64,000 nucleotides of DNA from JADGGV01 sp035715725 (lineage in GTDB: Bacteria > Gemmatimonadota > Gemmatimonadetes > Longimicrobiales > RSA9), in the NCBI GenBank assembly GCA_035715725.1, contig DASTKT010000142.1, positions 1 to 64,000 on the forward strand, given 5' to 3'. Positions 34,941 to 43,761 of the stretch are shown here, in pieces. Numbering within the stretch: position 1 is the stretch's first letter; every line of letters begins with the position of its first letter. The position numbers were made by a program, and so were the translations under genes. Under the pieces are notes generated by a model that was given only the letters and a program-made list of their open reading frames with translations, did no database searches and had not been told where the DNA came from.

Positions 34941-36461
34941 TCACTCTCCCGTCCCGGGCGCGGCCGACCCACCGCGCCTGGAGGACTCGACCCAGGAAGA
35001 CAGCGCTGAGGAACGCCCGGACGGAGGCGCCGCGTCGCGCCCCCGTGAAGGATGCTCATGCTGCCCCGGGCCAGCCGCGTCGCCGGCGGGTCCGGGCGTT
35101 CCCCAGCGGGACTCCAGCAGCGGGAGCAGCCGCTCCAGCGCGACACCCCGCGATCCTTTCAGCAGCACGACCTCGTCTCCACGCAGCCGCTCGGCCAGCG
35201 GGCCGAACGCCGACGGCGCGTCGGCCGCGCGGATCAACCGCCCGCCCAGCCGCTCCGCCAGCGGCTCGAAGGCGGCGACGAACTCCCCCGTCGCCACGAT
35301 CAGGTCCACGTCCGCCGCGGCCACCGCCTGCGCCGCCTCGCGGTGCAGCGCCGCCGCGCCGGGCCCGAGCTCCAGCATCGAGCCGAGCACCGCCACGCGG
35401 CCGCCGCGCCGCGGGAGCGAGGTCAGCGTGTCCACCGCGGCGCGCAGGCTGCCCGGGTTCGCGTTGTAGCAGTCGGAGAGCACCATCAGCTCGCCGTAGC
35501 GGTGCAGCTCGCCGCGCATCCGCCCCGCGCGCACGCCCTCGAGCGCGGCCACCGCGGCGTCCGGCTCGACGCCCCACTCCATCCCGACGCCGAGCGCCAG
35601 CAGCGCATTGCGCGCGTTGTGCCGGGCCGGGATGCCGAGGGTGACGTCCCGCGCCTGCCAGCGGAAGCGGACGCGGCCCTCCTCGTCGATGCGGACGTCG
35701 TCCGCACGCAGCTCGGCGTCCGCCTCCTCCGACCAGCCGGCCACGCGCACCCGCCGCGCCATCGCGCGCGCCGCCTCGGGGAGCATCCGCGGCTCGTCGC
35801 CCACGACCGCGAAGCCGCTCGCCGGGAGCGCGGCGAGGATCGACGTCTCCTCGCGCAGCACGCCCTCCAGGTCGCCCAGCCCCTCGAGGTGCTCCTCGGC
35901 GATGCTCGTCACGATCGCCGCGTCCGCCTCGACAACCGCCGCCAGCCTCGCCACTTCGCCCGGCGCATTCGTGCCCAGCTCGACGACCAGCACCTCCGTG
36001 TCCGCGGGGGCGGCCAGCACGGTCAGCGGCGCGCCCACGAGGTTGTTCAGGTTGCCCGTCGTCGCGTGCACGCGGTAGCGCGTCGACAGCACGGCGCGGG
36101 TCAGCTCCTTCGTCGTCGTCTTGCCATTGCTGCCGGTGATGGCCAGCACGCGGGCCGACAGGTGCCGCCGATAGTAGCGGGCGAGCAGGCCGAGCGCCTC
36201 CAGCGTGTCCGCCACCTCGTAATACGGGATCTCCGGCGCGCCCTCGGGCACCCACTCCACCACCGCCGCCGCCGCGCCCGCCTCCACGGCCTGCGCCAGG
36301 AACTCGTGCGCGTCGAAGCGCTCGCCGCGCAGTGCGACGAAGAGCGCGCCGGCCGGCAGCGTGCGCGTGTCCGTGGCGACGGCCGCGTAGTCGAGCGCCG
36401 CGCTCGGCTCCGCCGGCAGCCCGAGCGCCGCGCGCACCCGCGCATCGGTCCAGAAGCTCAT
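34941..36461 (-). CDS. murF: UDP-MurNAc-tripeptide--D-alanyl-D-alanine ligase
   Basis: Adds D-Ala-D-Ala to the precursor, the last cytoplasmic stem step. The 506 residues have a P-loop GSNGKTTTK (110-118), TTGNLNNLVGAPLTVLA, NARNALLALGVG, and SDCYNANPGSLRAAVD. The C-terminal domain ends near LESRWGTPGP. About 50 Ser/Pro/Arg-rich residues then follow that MurF normally lacks. The ATG at 36461 overlaps the murE stop (ATGA). The tail may simply be read-through into a spacer, because the next gene begins three bases after its stop. Confidence 0.93.
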   Translation of the reverse strand: MSFWTDARVRAALGLPAEPSAALDYAAVATDTRTLPAGALFVALRGERFDAHEFLAQAVEAGAAAAVVEWVPEGAPEIPYYEVADTLEALGLLARYYRRHLSARVLAITGSNGKTTTKELTRAVLSTRYRVHATTGNLNNLVGAPLTVLAAPADTEVLVVELGTNAPGEVARLAAVVEADAAIVTSIAEEHLEGLGDLEGVLREETSILAALPASGFAVVGDEPRMLPEAARAMARRVRVAGWSEEADAELRADDVRIDEEGRVRFRWQARDVTLGIPARHNARNALLALGVGMEWGVEPDAAVAALEGVRAGRMRGELHRYGELMVLSDCYNANPGSLRAAVDTLTSLPRRGGRVAVLGSMLELGPGAAALHREAAQAVAAADVDLIVATGEFVAAFEPLAERLGGRLIRAADAPSAFGPLAERLRGDEVVLLKGSRGVALERLLPLLESRWGTPGPAGDAAGPGQHEHPSRGRDAAPPSGRSSALSSWVESSRRGGSAAPGTGE

Positions 36462-37933
36462 GCCCGCGCCCCCGCCGCCAGCAGCTCCGCCACGATCTCC
36501 CGCTCGTCGAAGTGTCGCTTTTCGGTGCCCACGACCTGGTACGTCTCGTGTCCCTTCCCCGCCAGCAGCACGATGTCGCCGGGGCGCGCGAGCTCGAGCG
36601 CCCGGGCGATCGCCTCGCGCCGGTCCGTGAGCCGCTCGTGCGGCCGGCCGTCGAGCCCCGCCTCGATCTCGGCGATGATCGCGTCCGGGTCCTCCGTGCG
36701 CGGGTTGTCCGACGTCACGATCACCACGTCCGCCGCCCGCGAGGCCGCCGCTCCCATCAGCGGCCGCTTGCCACGGTCCCGGTCGCCGCCGGCGCCGAAC
36801 ACCACGAGCAGCCGCGCCGGCGCCAGCGCCCGCAGCGCGCCGAGCGCGCGCTCGAGCGCATCGGGCGTGTGCGCGTAGTCCCGCAGCACGAGGCACGGCC
36901 GCTCCGCCAGCCGCTCGAGCCGCCCGGGCACCTGCGGCACGCTGGCGAGCCGATCCGCCACCTCCCCCAGCGTCAGGCCGAGCGCCAGGCCGGTCGCCGC
37001 CGAGGCGAGCGCGTTCTCGACGTTGTAGTCGCCCAGGAGCGGGAGGTGAATGTCCACCGCGCCCGCCGGCGCCACCAGCCGGAAGCGCGCACCGTCGGCG
37101 CCCAGGACCACCGACTCGGCCCGGAGCTCGGCGCCGCGCCCGAAGCGCACCGCCCGCGGCGCCCGCTCCGCTACGCCATCCCACGCCGGGTCGTCGGCGT
37201 TCACCACGGCCACGCCGTCCGGCCGCAGCAGCTCGACGAGCGAGGCCTTGGCCGCGCGGTACGCCTCGAACGTGCCGTGATAGTCCAGGTGGTCCCGCGT
37301 CAGGTTCGTGAAGACGGCCGCATCGAAGCGGAGCGCGGCCACCCGGCCCTGGTCGAGCGCGTGCGACGAGACCTCCATCGCCACCGCCTCGACGCCGCCG
37401 GCGACGAGGTCCGCGAGCAGCCGCGCGAGCTCGACCGGCCCCGGCGTCGTCAGGTTCTCCGTCCCCGGCACCATGCTGCCATCCCGGAGGCGCACGCCCA
37501 GCGTGCCGACCGATGCCGGGACCCACCGCGCGCCCAGCAGGTGCCGCAGCATCCAGGCGGTCGTGCTCTTGCCGTTCGTGCCGGTCACGCCGACCAGGCG
37601 CAGCCGCTCCGCCGGATCGCCGTAGACGGCCATCGCCGCCACGGCCGCCGCACGCCGCCCGTCCGTGACCAGCACCTGCGGGATCGTCACACCGCCCAGC
37701 TCCCGCTCGACCAGCGCGGCCGCCGCGCCCGCCGCCTCCGCCGCGGGCACGTAGGCGTGGCCGTCGGCGCTCGTGCCGGCCCAGGCGCAGAACAGGTCGC
37801 CCCGCCGCACGGCCCGACTGTCGTCGGCCGCGCCGGAGAGCGACGCCTCGACCGCGGGCGCGCCGACCAGGAGACCGTGCGCCTGCAGCCGAGCGACCAC
37901 CTCCGCCAGCGCGACGGGGGTCGGGCACCTCAC
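36458..37933 (-). CDS. murE: UDP-MurNAc-L-Ala-D-Glu--meso-DAP ligase
   Basis: Adds the third stem residue. The 491-residue protein has DDSRAVRRGDLFCA, P-loop GTNGKSTT (118-125), EVSSHALDQGRV, TNLTRDHLDYHG and the DNPR motif (SDNPRTEDP). That motif is the known marker of the meso-diaminopimelate-specific form. GTG 37933 is the start. It overlaps the ftsI stop (GTGA) and has GGGAGG about seven bases upstream. Peptidoglycan of this organism is therefore predicted to be the DAP type. Confidence 0.94.
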   Translation of the reverse strand: MRCPTPVALAEVVARLQAHGLLVGAPAVEASLSGAADDSRAVRRGDLFCAWAGTSADGHAYVPAAEAAGAAAALVERELGGVTIPQVLVTDGRRAAAVAAMAVYGDPAERLRLVGVTGTNGKSTTAWMLRHLLGARWVPASVGTLGVRLRDGSMVPGTENLTTPGPVELARLLADLVAGGVEAVAMEVSSHALDQGRVAALRFDAAVFTNLTRDHLDYHGTFEAYRAAKASLVELLRPDGVAVVNADDPAWDGVAERAPRAVRFGRGAELRAESVVLGADGARFRLVAPAGAVDIHLPLLGDYNVENALASAATGLALGLTLGEVADRLASVPQVPGRLERLAERPCLVLRDYAHTPDALERALGALRALAPARLLVVFGAGGDRDRGKRPLMGAAASRAADVVIVTSDNPRTEDPDAIIAEIEAGLDGRPHERLTDRREAIARALELARPGDIVLLAGKGHETYQVVGTEKRHFDEREIVAELLAAGARA

Positions 37934-39930
37934 CGCGTCCCTCCCCCCGACTCGATCCGCACCACCGTTCCCGGCGCCGCCAGCTCGCCCGCCGCGGGGA
38001 CCGTCGCGGTGGCGACGCCGCTCCCCGCGACCTCGACCCGAAACCCCGCCGAGAGCAACGTCCGAGCCGCATCGCGCAGCGGCAGCCCGCCCACGGCGGG
38101 GACGCCGCGAGGCGTCGGCGGCGTGGCCGCGAGGGTCGTGGCGCCCCGCGGCGGACCGGCGTCCAGCGCGAAGATGAACGGCCCCGCCGCCGCGCGTGGC
38201 GCCGCGGCGGCGGGCCGCGGCTCCGGGAGCGCGTCCGGCGGCGCCGTGATCGAGTCGGGCCGCGCCGACCGCGCCACCGCCAGCCGGTCCAGCGGCGTCT
38301 TCCACGTCGCCAGCGCGGCGGCCAGCGTCGCGCGCGTCACCGGCGCCGCGGTCGCGCCGCCGTAGTACGTGCCCTGGGGTCGGTCGAGCTTCACCAGAAA
38401 AACCACCTGCGGGTCCTTGGCGGGGAAGAAGCCGGCGAAGGATGCCGTGTACGCGCCGCTCTCGTAGTGCCCGGCTCGGAAGAGTCGCGCCGTCCCCGTC
38501 TTCCCGGCCACCGGGAACGGCCCGAGCCCCGCCTGCTTGCCCGTGCCCTCCTCGACGACCTCCGCCAGGACGTTCCGGACCTGGCGCGCCACGGCCTCCG
38601 AGACGACGCGGCGGACGGCCCGCGGGCCGAAGGAGGCGACGACTCGCCCGTCCCGGGAGCGCACTTCGCGTACCAGCCGCGGCTCCATCAGCACGCCGCC
38701 GTTCGCGAGCGCCGCGTACCCCATCGCCATCTGCAGCGGCGTGACCCCCACCTCGTAGCCGATGGCCAGGCTCCCCTGCGAGTACCGCGACCAGTGCCGC
38801 GGACGCCGGAGCATCCCCGACGATTCGGACGGGTAGCGCAGCCCGGTCGGGGTCCCGAAGCCGAACGCGCGGAGGTAGCGGAACTGGACGGCTTCCGGCA
38901 GGCGGCTCGAGAACTTCACCATCGTGATGTTCGACGACTCCCGCAGCCCCTCGCGCAGCGTGATCCAGCCCAGCGGGTGCGTGTCCGTCACCGTCCGCCC
39001 GTCGATCACCGCCTGGCCGTTTTCCGCGAAGACCGGATCGGAGAGCCGGGCCCGCTTCTCGGCCAGCAGCGTCGCCACGAAGAACGGCTTGAACGTCGAG
39101 CCGGGCTCGTAGGTGTCCGTGACCGCGCGCCACTGCAGAGCGCCGTCCCGCCGGACCGTCACCGCCGCCAGCACCTCGCCCGTACGCGGGTTCACCAGGA
39201 CCATGTCGCCGCCGGCCGAGCGCGTGCTGTCCACCGCCGCCTGCAGCGCTTCCTGCGCGATCTCCTGCAGCCCGGCATCCAGCGTCAGGTAGACGTCGTT
39301 GCCCCGCACCGGCTCCACCGCATCCTGCATCGTACCCGGGATTGGCCGCCCGCGGGCATCGCGCCGCACGACGGAGAAGCCCGGCTCGCCATCCAGGAGC
39401 GAGTCCAGCTCCAGCTCGACGCCCGCCACCGCCTTCCCGTCCGGGGAGACCGCGCCCAGGATCTCCCGGGCCAGCTCCCCCTTCGGGTACATCCGCCCCA
39501 TGATCCCCTCGAAGTAGACGCCACGCATCCCCTCGAGGCGGCCCCGCGCCACGCCGTCGTAGCGGCCCGGGAGCACCACCCAGCGCCGCTTCGGGTCCAC
39601 CGCCCGCTTCGCCTCCGCCGCCGAGAGCCCCAGCACATCGCGCAGCCGCTGCGCCGCGGCCGCCGCGCCCTCCAGCTCCTGCGGCGCGATCGCGACCCGG
39701 AACACCTCCTCGCTCGCCGCGAGCGGCACGCCGTTCCGGTCGTAGATCGTACCCCGCGGCGCCGGAAGGGTCAGCCGGTCCGCGTGCTGATCCTCCGCCC
39801 GCTGCCGCCAGCGGCCACCCTCGAGCAGCTCGAGCTGCGCGCCCCGCCACACGATCACGAGCGCCCCCAGCAGGATCCCGGCGAGCAGGATCCGCCGCCG
39901 CGCCGCGTGGTTCGCCTCGCGCCGGCTCAT
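37930..39930 (-). CDS. ftsI: Division transpeptidase FtsI (PBP3) with C-terminal PASTA domain
   Basis: Class B penicillin-binding protein that cross-links septal peptidoglycan. In the 666 residues: cytoplasmic tail and TM helix (about 12-33). Then the dimerisation/pedestal domain with LTLPAPRGTIYDRNG. Then the transpeptidase domain with EPGSTFK (S278, K281), SSN (332-334) and KTGT (477-480). After a Pro/Ala-rich linker comes a single PASTA-type domain at about 600-666 (GGLPLRDAARTLLSAGFRVEVAGSG). The start at 39930 overlaps the ftsL stop (ATGA). SpoVD-like is an alternative name, but the neighbours point to FtsI. Confidence 0.92.
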   Translation of the reverse strand: MSRREANHAARRRILLAGILLGALVIVWRGAQLELLEGGRWRQRAEDQHADRLTLPAPRGTIYDRNGVPLAASEEVFRVAIAPQELEGAAAAAQRLRDVLGLSAAEAKRAVDPKRRWVVLPGRYDGVARGRLEGMRGVYFEGIMGRMYPKGELAREILGAVSPDGKAVAGVELELDSLLDGEPGFSVVRRDARGRPIPGTMQDAVEPVRGNDVYLTLDAGLQEIAQEALQAAVDSTRSAGGDMVLVNPRTGEVLAAVTVRRDGALQWRAVTDTYEPGSTFKPFFVATLLAEKRARLSDPVFAENGQAVIDGRTVTDTHPLGWITLREGLRESSNITMVKFSSRLPEAVQFRYLRAFGFGTPTGLRYPSESSGMLRRPRHWSRYSQGSLAIGYEVGVTPLQMAMGYAALANGGVLMEPRLVREVRSRDGRVVASFGPRAVRRVVSEAVARQVRNVLAEVVEEGTGKQAGLGPFPVAGKTGTARLFRAGHYESGAYTASFAGFFPAKDPQVVFLVKLDRPQGTYYGGATAAPVTRATLAAALATWKTPLDRLAVARSARPDSITAPPDALPEPRPAAAAPRAAAGPFIFALDAGPPRGATTLAATPPTPRGVPAVGGLPLRDAARTLLSAGFRVEVAGSGVATATVPAAGELAAPGTVVRIESGGGTR

Positions 39931-40238
39931 CGGTCCCCCTCCGTGGCTCGCCCCGATGCCGGCAGGATCACGATCTCCTCCCCCGTCGGCACGTGCATCC
40001 CCAGCCGCTTCTCCGCGTCCGCCACCACCCGGCCCCGACTCTCCAGCCGCTGGATCCGGTCCTGGACCTCCGTCCGCGCCGCCTCCGCCGCCGCCCGCTC
40101 GTCCCGCGACTTCTCCAGCGCCCGCACCGCCTCCAGCGCCCGGCTCTGCCGCCAGACCACGAGGCTCAGCGCCGCCATCAGCGTCGCCAACGCCAGCGCC
40201 AGCCGCAGCACACCGGACGAACGCCGGGGAGCCGCCAT
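39927..40238 (-). CDS. ftsL: Cell division protein FtsL
   Basis: A 103-residue single-pass membrane protein: Arg-rich N-terminus, TM at about 11-28 (VLRLALALATLMAALSLVVW), then a coiled coil (ALEAVRALEKSRDERAAAEAARTEV) and a short tail with GMHVPTGEEIVIL. This is the FtsL/FtsB plan and it lies between rsmH and ftsI, the usual ftsL position. The ATG shares one base with the rsmH stop (TGATG). Sequence is not well conserved across phyla, so the call depends partly on context. Confidence 0.85.
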   Translation of the reverse strand: MAAPRRSSGVLRLALALATLMAALSLVVWRQSRALEAVRALEKSRDERAAAEAARTEVQDRIQRLESRGRVVADAEKRLGMHVPTGEEIVILPASGRATEGDR

Positions 40239-41170
40239 CAGGCCGCCTTGCTCCACGCACGGAGACGCGCGCTCCGGGCCCTCGGATTGGCCGCGACTTC
40301 CTCGCCTGTGGGGAGGACGGGCTTCTTCGTGAGGGTGGTGCCGAGGGCGCGACCCCGGCACGTGCAGATCGGAAGCTCGGGCGGGCAGATGCAACGCCGA
40401 CTCCACTCGCGGAACGCGTCCTTCACCATGCGATCCTCGAGCGAGTGATAGGAGAGAACTACGAGGACCCCGCCCTCCTCCAGCCGATCCCGAAGCGCCG
40501 GGAGCGCACGCTCCAGCGCGGAAAGCTCACCGTTCACGGCGATGCGGAGCGCCTGGAAGATCCTCGCCTTGTCCTGCGCCTCCAGCCGAGGACCCAGCGC
40601 GCGCTCCATCGCCGCCACCAGATCGTCACTCGTCGCGAACGGCCGCTCCCGCCGGCGACGCACGACCTCCGCCGCCAGCCGCCGCGAGCGCCGCTCCTCG
40701 CCGTACGTGTAGAAGATGTCCGCGAGCTCCGCCTCCGGCAGCTCGTTCAGCAGCTCCGCCGCCGTCGCCTGCGACGACGTCGGACCCCCCATCCGCATGT
40801 CCAGCGGCGTGCCCGGCCGGAAGGAGAACCCGCGCTCCGGCACATCGATGTGCCGCGATGAAACGCCCAGATCCAGAAGCGCGCCGGCCAGCGGCTCCGC
40901 CACCGCCTCCGCGCCCGCCGCGAAGTTCGCGAGACTCAGGGTAATGCGACCGCCGAACCGCTCCAGCCGGCGCTTCGCCACGTCAAGGGCCTCCGGATCC
41001 TGATCTACGCCGATCACCCGGGCGCCGTCGCCCGCCTCCAGAATCGCCTCGCTATGTCCGCCGCCACCTACCGTACCGTCGAAGTACAGCCCCCCCCGCG
41101 AAGGCTCCAGGTACTCCAGAACCTCACCCACCATCACCGGGATGTGATAGCCCGCGCCTTCGTCATCCAT
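40238..41170 (-). CDS. rsmH: 16S rRNA m4C1402 methyltransferase
   Basis: SAM-dependent methyltransferase that methylates C1402 of 16S rRNA. The 310 residues have HIPVMVGEVLEYL, the SAM-loop GTVGGGGHSEAIL, DQDPEAL, LLDLGVSS, GFSFRPGTPLDMRM, and YHSLEDRMVK. Ending PRARSARLRAWSKA is typical. ATG 41170 overlaps the mraZ stop (TAATG). Length is standard. Confidence 0.96.
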   Translation of the reverse strand: MDDEGAGYHIPVMVGEVLEYLEPSRGGLYFDGTVGGGGHSEAILEAGDGARVIGVDQDPEALDVAKRRLERFGGRITLSLANFAAGAEAVAEPLAGALLDLGVSSRHIDVPERGFSFRPGTPLDMRMGGPTSSQATAAELLNELPEAELADIFYTYGEERRSRRLAAEVVRRRRERPFATSDDLVAAMERALGPRLEAQDKARIFQALRIAVNGELSALERALPALRDRLEEGGVLVVLSYHSLEDRMVKDAFREWSRRCICPPELPICTCRGRALGTTLTKKPVLPTGEEVAANPRARSARLRAWSKAA

Positions 41171-41628
41171 TACCGGAAGATCTGCGGTGCAAATTGCTCG
41201 AATCCCGCCGCACCGGCCTGAATCGCCGCCTCGAACCGCCCCGGGTTCCAGATCTCGATCTTGTCGATCGACCCCACCAGCAGCGCCTGCCCGTCCAGGT
41301 GCGCCGCCTCCTTGAGCCGCGCCGGAATCAGGATCCGTCCCTGACTGTCCGGCACCACCTCGACTGCATTCGACATCACCGACAGCACGTACAGCCGCGC
41401 CTCCGGCTGATGCTTCACCAAATCCCGCAGCCGCTCCTCCACGCCCGCCCATTCCGCTTCCGGATACAGCGCCAGCGATGGCGCATACGCCTGCAGGAGC
41501 ACGAACCGCTGGTCCGCCGCCTCCCGCCGAAACGCGGCCGGCAGCGCCACACGCCCCTTCTCATCCAGCTGGAAGAGGTAGCTCCCCAGGAATTTCGGCC
41601 CCCGGCTCGAGGGCTCGGCTCCCGCCAT
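41170..41628 (-). CDS. mraZ: Transcriptional regulator MraZ
   Basis: AbrB-like DNA-binding autoregulator of the dcw cluster. The 152 residues hold two AbrB-type half-domains: LGSYLFQLDEKGRVALPAAFR and VEVVPDSQGRILIPARLKEAAHL. Each has the conserved D.kGR..iP core. ATG 41628 was chosen, with GAGAGG six bases upstream; a GTG at 41661 would add 11 unrelated residues. It is the first gene of the minus-strand cluster and its probable operator lies about 75-100 bp upstream. Confidence 0.94.
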   Translation of the reverse strand: MAGAEPSSRGPKFLGSYLFQLDEKGRVALPAAFRREAADQRFVLLQAYAPSLALYPEAEWAGVEERLRDLVKHQPEARLYVLSVMSNAVEVVPDSQGRILIPARLKEAAHLDGQALLVGSIDKIEIWNPGRFEAAIQAGAAGFEQFAPQIFR

Positions 41629-41701
41629 CAGGCGCCTCTCAGGGCGTTGTGGGATGTTCACGTGCGAGCGGAAGGCGCGTCATAGAGGGCGACCCCCCGC
41701 T

Positions 41702-41727
41702 CCCCACCCTTCCCCACTTCCCCCCAC
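41702..41727 (-). promoter_or_regulatory. MraZ operator (three GTGGGG boxes at exact 10-bp spacing)
   Basis: On the minus strand GTGGGG starts at 41727, 41717 and 41707. MraZ proteins are known to bind direct (G)TGGG repeats spaced about one helical turn apart. The boxes lie just downstream of the predicted -10 and upstream of the mraZ ribosome site, as in E. coli. A fourth, imperfect G-run follows at 41697. Motif match plus position; binding is inferred. Confidence 0.7.
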
Positions 41728-41738
41728 GACGCGCCACC

Positions 41739-41768
41739 AAGCTACCCTGCCGCCCCCGATAGCGTCAA
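41739..41768 (-). promoter_or_regulatory. Candidate sigma70 promoter for mraZ/dcw
   Basis: Minus strand TTGACG (41768-41763), 18-base spacer, TAGCTT (41744-41739). The same -35/-10 pair as the TonB receptor promoter. The -10 is weak (3 of 6). Confidence 0.45.
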
Positions 41769-41873
41769 GCCTCTCGCGCAAATCCAGATCGGCCACGTTC
41801 TTGCACAAGACAGCGCGGACGCGCCATGCCAATGTCGTGGCGGGCCGCAGGAAAACTCGGAGCGATAGAGCGA

Positions 41874-42764
41874 ATGGGGTTGAAGATCGCGGTGATCATT
41901 CGACCGCGCGGGGCGGACGCGCGCATCGAGGAGTTGCGCCAGGCCGTGCAGCGACTGCGGGCACAGGGCCATCGAGTGCGGCCGCGGCTGACGTTCGAGG
42001 GCGGAGATGCGCGGCGCTTCGCGGAGAACGCGGCGCGGGCACACTGTGACATGGTTCTGGCGGCGGGCGGGGATGGCACGATCAACGAGGTGGTCAACGG
42101 GATCGTGCGCTCTCGGTGGCAGCCCCGGCTGGGGATCGTGCCGGTGGGCACCGCGAACGACTTCGCGAGCGGGCTGGGGCTTCCGGCGGGGGTCTCGGAC
42201 GCGGTGGGGGTGGCGGTGCGGGGCCGGCCGCTCGCCGTGGACGTGGCGCGGGTGAACCGGCGCTTCTTCATCAACGTCTCGACGGGCGGCTTCGGGGCCG
42301 AGGCCACGGCGGGATCGGCGCCGGAGCAGAAGCGGAGGCTGGGCGCCTTCGCCTACATTCTCGCGGGGGCGAAGCAGCTGGTCGGCATGACCCCGACGGC
42401 GGCGCGCTTCATCGTCAACGGCGAGGTGCTGCACGACGGCGGCTTCCTGGTCTTCGCCGTCGGCAACGCGCGGCAGACCGGGGGGGGCACGCTCATCACG
42501 CCGCGGGCGCGCTACGGGGATGGCAAGCTGGACCTGGTGGTGGTCCCCGCCCTCTCGCGGTTAGACTTCCTCTCGCTCCTGCCGGACCTGCGGACGGGGT
42601 CGCACCTGGAGAGCCCGGACGTGCTGTACGTGCAGGCGTCGGAGATCATGGTGGAGGCGCGGAGCCCCATCACGGTGAACGCGGATGGCGAGCCGATGGC
42701 CGGCCGTCGGTTCCGCTACGGCATCCGCCGGCGGCCGTTGACGGTGATGGCGGGTACGACATGA
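41874..42764 (+). CDS. Diacylglycerol/lipid kinase family protein (YegS/BmrU-like)
   Basis: Predicted ATP-dependent lipid kinase. The 296 residues include AAGGDGTINEVVNG (nucleotide-binding, GGDGTxxEv), PRLGIVPVGTANDFASGLGLP and the C-terminal DGELLxxxx-like NADGEPMAGRRFRYG. Start ATG 41874 places the conserved KIAVIIRP strand at the N-terminus; a longer start at ATG 41826 (16 more residues) is possible. Neither has a close ribosome site; GGAG is 11 bases from 41874. Divergent from mraZ. The lipid substrate cannot be predicted. Confidence 0.8.
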   Translation: MGLKIAVIIRPRGADARIEELRQAVQRLRAQGHRVRPRLTFEGGDARRFAENAARAHCDMVLAAGGDGTINEVVNGIVRSRWQPRLGIVPVGTANDFASGLGLPAGVSDAVGVAVRGRPLAVDVARVNRRFFINVSTGGFGAEATAGSAPEQKRRLGAFAYILAGAKQLVGMTPTAARFIVNGEVLHDGGFLVFAVGNARQTGGGTLITPRARYGDGKLDLVVVPALSRLDFLSLLPDLRTGSHLESPDVLYVQASEIMVEARSPITVNADGEPMAGRRFRYGIRRRPLTVMAGTT

Positions 42765-42798
42765 GGTCCTTGGGCACAACCCTTTTCCATGACACGAC

Positions 42799-43752
42799 TT
42801 GAAGGCTGACGAAAGAGACGAGGCCGAACGGCGGGAGGCCCGGTTCCGTTCGATCTTCCGGCGCATGCACGCCGACCACCCCGGCTGCCTGGCCGACGAG
42901 TGGCTGTCGGAGCCGTGTCGGCTGGCGGACGGGACGCCGGCGCCCCGCCCCGTGGCCTGGTCGCGGCGCAACGGCGCCTGGCGGCGCGTCGACATCCTCT
43001 GGGTGGGCGCCGCGCCGGGGAACGCCGGCGGCAAGGGCGCGGGAGACATGGGCGCGCACGGCACGCGCATCCCCTTCGGCGGCGACGTCGCGGGGGCGAA
43101 CCTGGACGCGTTGTTCGGGAGCATCGGCCTCGACCGCAACCGCACGTTCATCACGGCGGCGTTGAACCAGCTTCCGGCGCGGGGCGGCGGGGAGCCGACG
43201 CCGGCCGAGATCGCGGCGCCGGTCGGCGCCTACGCGTCGAGCCTCCACGCGCTGCGCGATACGCTGCTGGCGGCCGGGCCGCGCCTGGTCGTCGCGCTCG
43301 GCAACGTCGGGCTGCGCGCCCTGGTGTCCGCGGCCCGGCTCGAGCCCGGCGAGGAGCTGGCACGGCTGCTGCCGCAGGGGCGGATCGAGCGGGCGGGCCT
43401 CCGGCGCGGCGAGGCGGCCGGCTGGCCGGCCACGGAGGCCCCGTCGGCCGCGTTCCTGGCCGCGTGGCGCGAGGCGTGGGGGGACGCTCCGCTACCGTCG
43501 CTTCTCTGGCTCACGCACCCCAGCGCGCAGAACATGAGCCCGTTCGCGCGGGTAGACACGCAGTTCCACGTCCGGATGCTGGAGGCGCGGGATGCGTTGC
43601 GCTCCGCGGTGCGCGCGGTTCTCGGCGAAGCTCCTCCCGCCGAGCGGCCGGCGCCGCCGCCGGATGGGATCTACGCACTCCCCGAATGGCGCGAGCGCGT
43701 GGCTCCGCGCCACGATCGCCTGGACCGCCTCTGGCGGGAGAAGGGCGTGTGA
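42799..43752 (+). CDS. Uracil-DNA-glycosylase superfamily protein, no iron-sulfur cysteines
   Basis: The 317 residues contain the UDG-superfamily core: DILWVGAAPGNAGGKGAGDMG (GxAPG loop), IPFGGDVAGANL (PFxG...G), TFITAALNQLPARGGGEPTP and the C-terminal LTHPSAQNMS. The last is the HPS-type motif near the active site. This fits family 4/5-like DNA glycosylases, but the four Cys ligands of the Fe-S cluster are not at the expected places. Start TTG 42799 is the earliest in frame and no SD is visible; ATG 42865 is the alternative. 34 bp downstream of the lipid kinase. Activity is uncertain. Confidence 0.62.
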   Translation: MKADERDEAERREARFRSIFRRMHADHPGCLADEWLSEPCRLADGTPAPRPVAWSRRNGAWRRVDILWVGAAPGNAGGKGAGDMGAHGTRIPFGGDVAGANLDALFGSIGLDRNRTFITAALNQLPARGGGEPTPAEIAAPVGAYASSLHALRDTLLAAGPRLVVALGNVGLRALVSAARLEPGEELARLLPQGRIERAGLRRGEAAGWPATEAPSAAFLAAWREAWGDAPLPSLLWLTHPSAQNMSPFARVDTQFHVRMLEARDALRSAVRAVLGEAPPAERPAPPPDGIYALPEWRERVAPRHDRLDRLWREKGV

Positions 43753-43761
43753 ACGCGGCGA

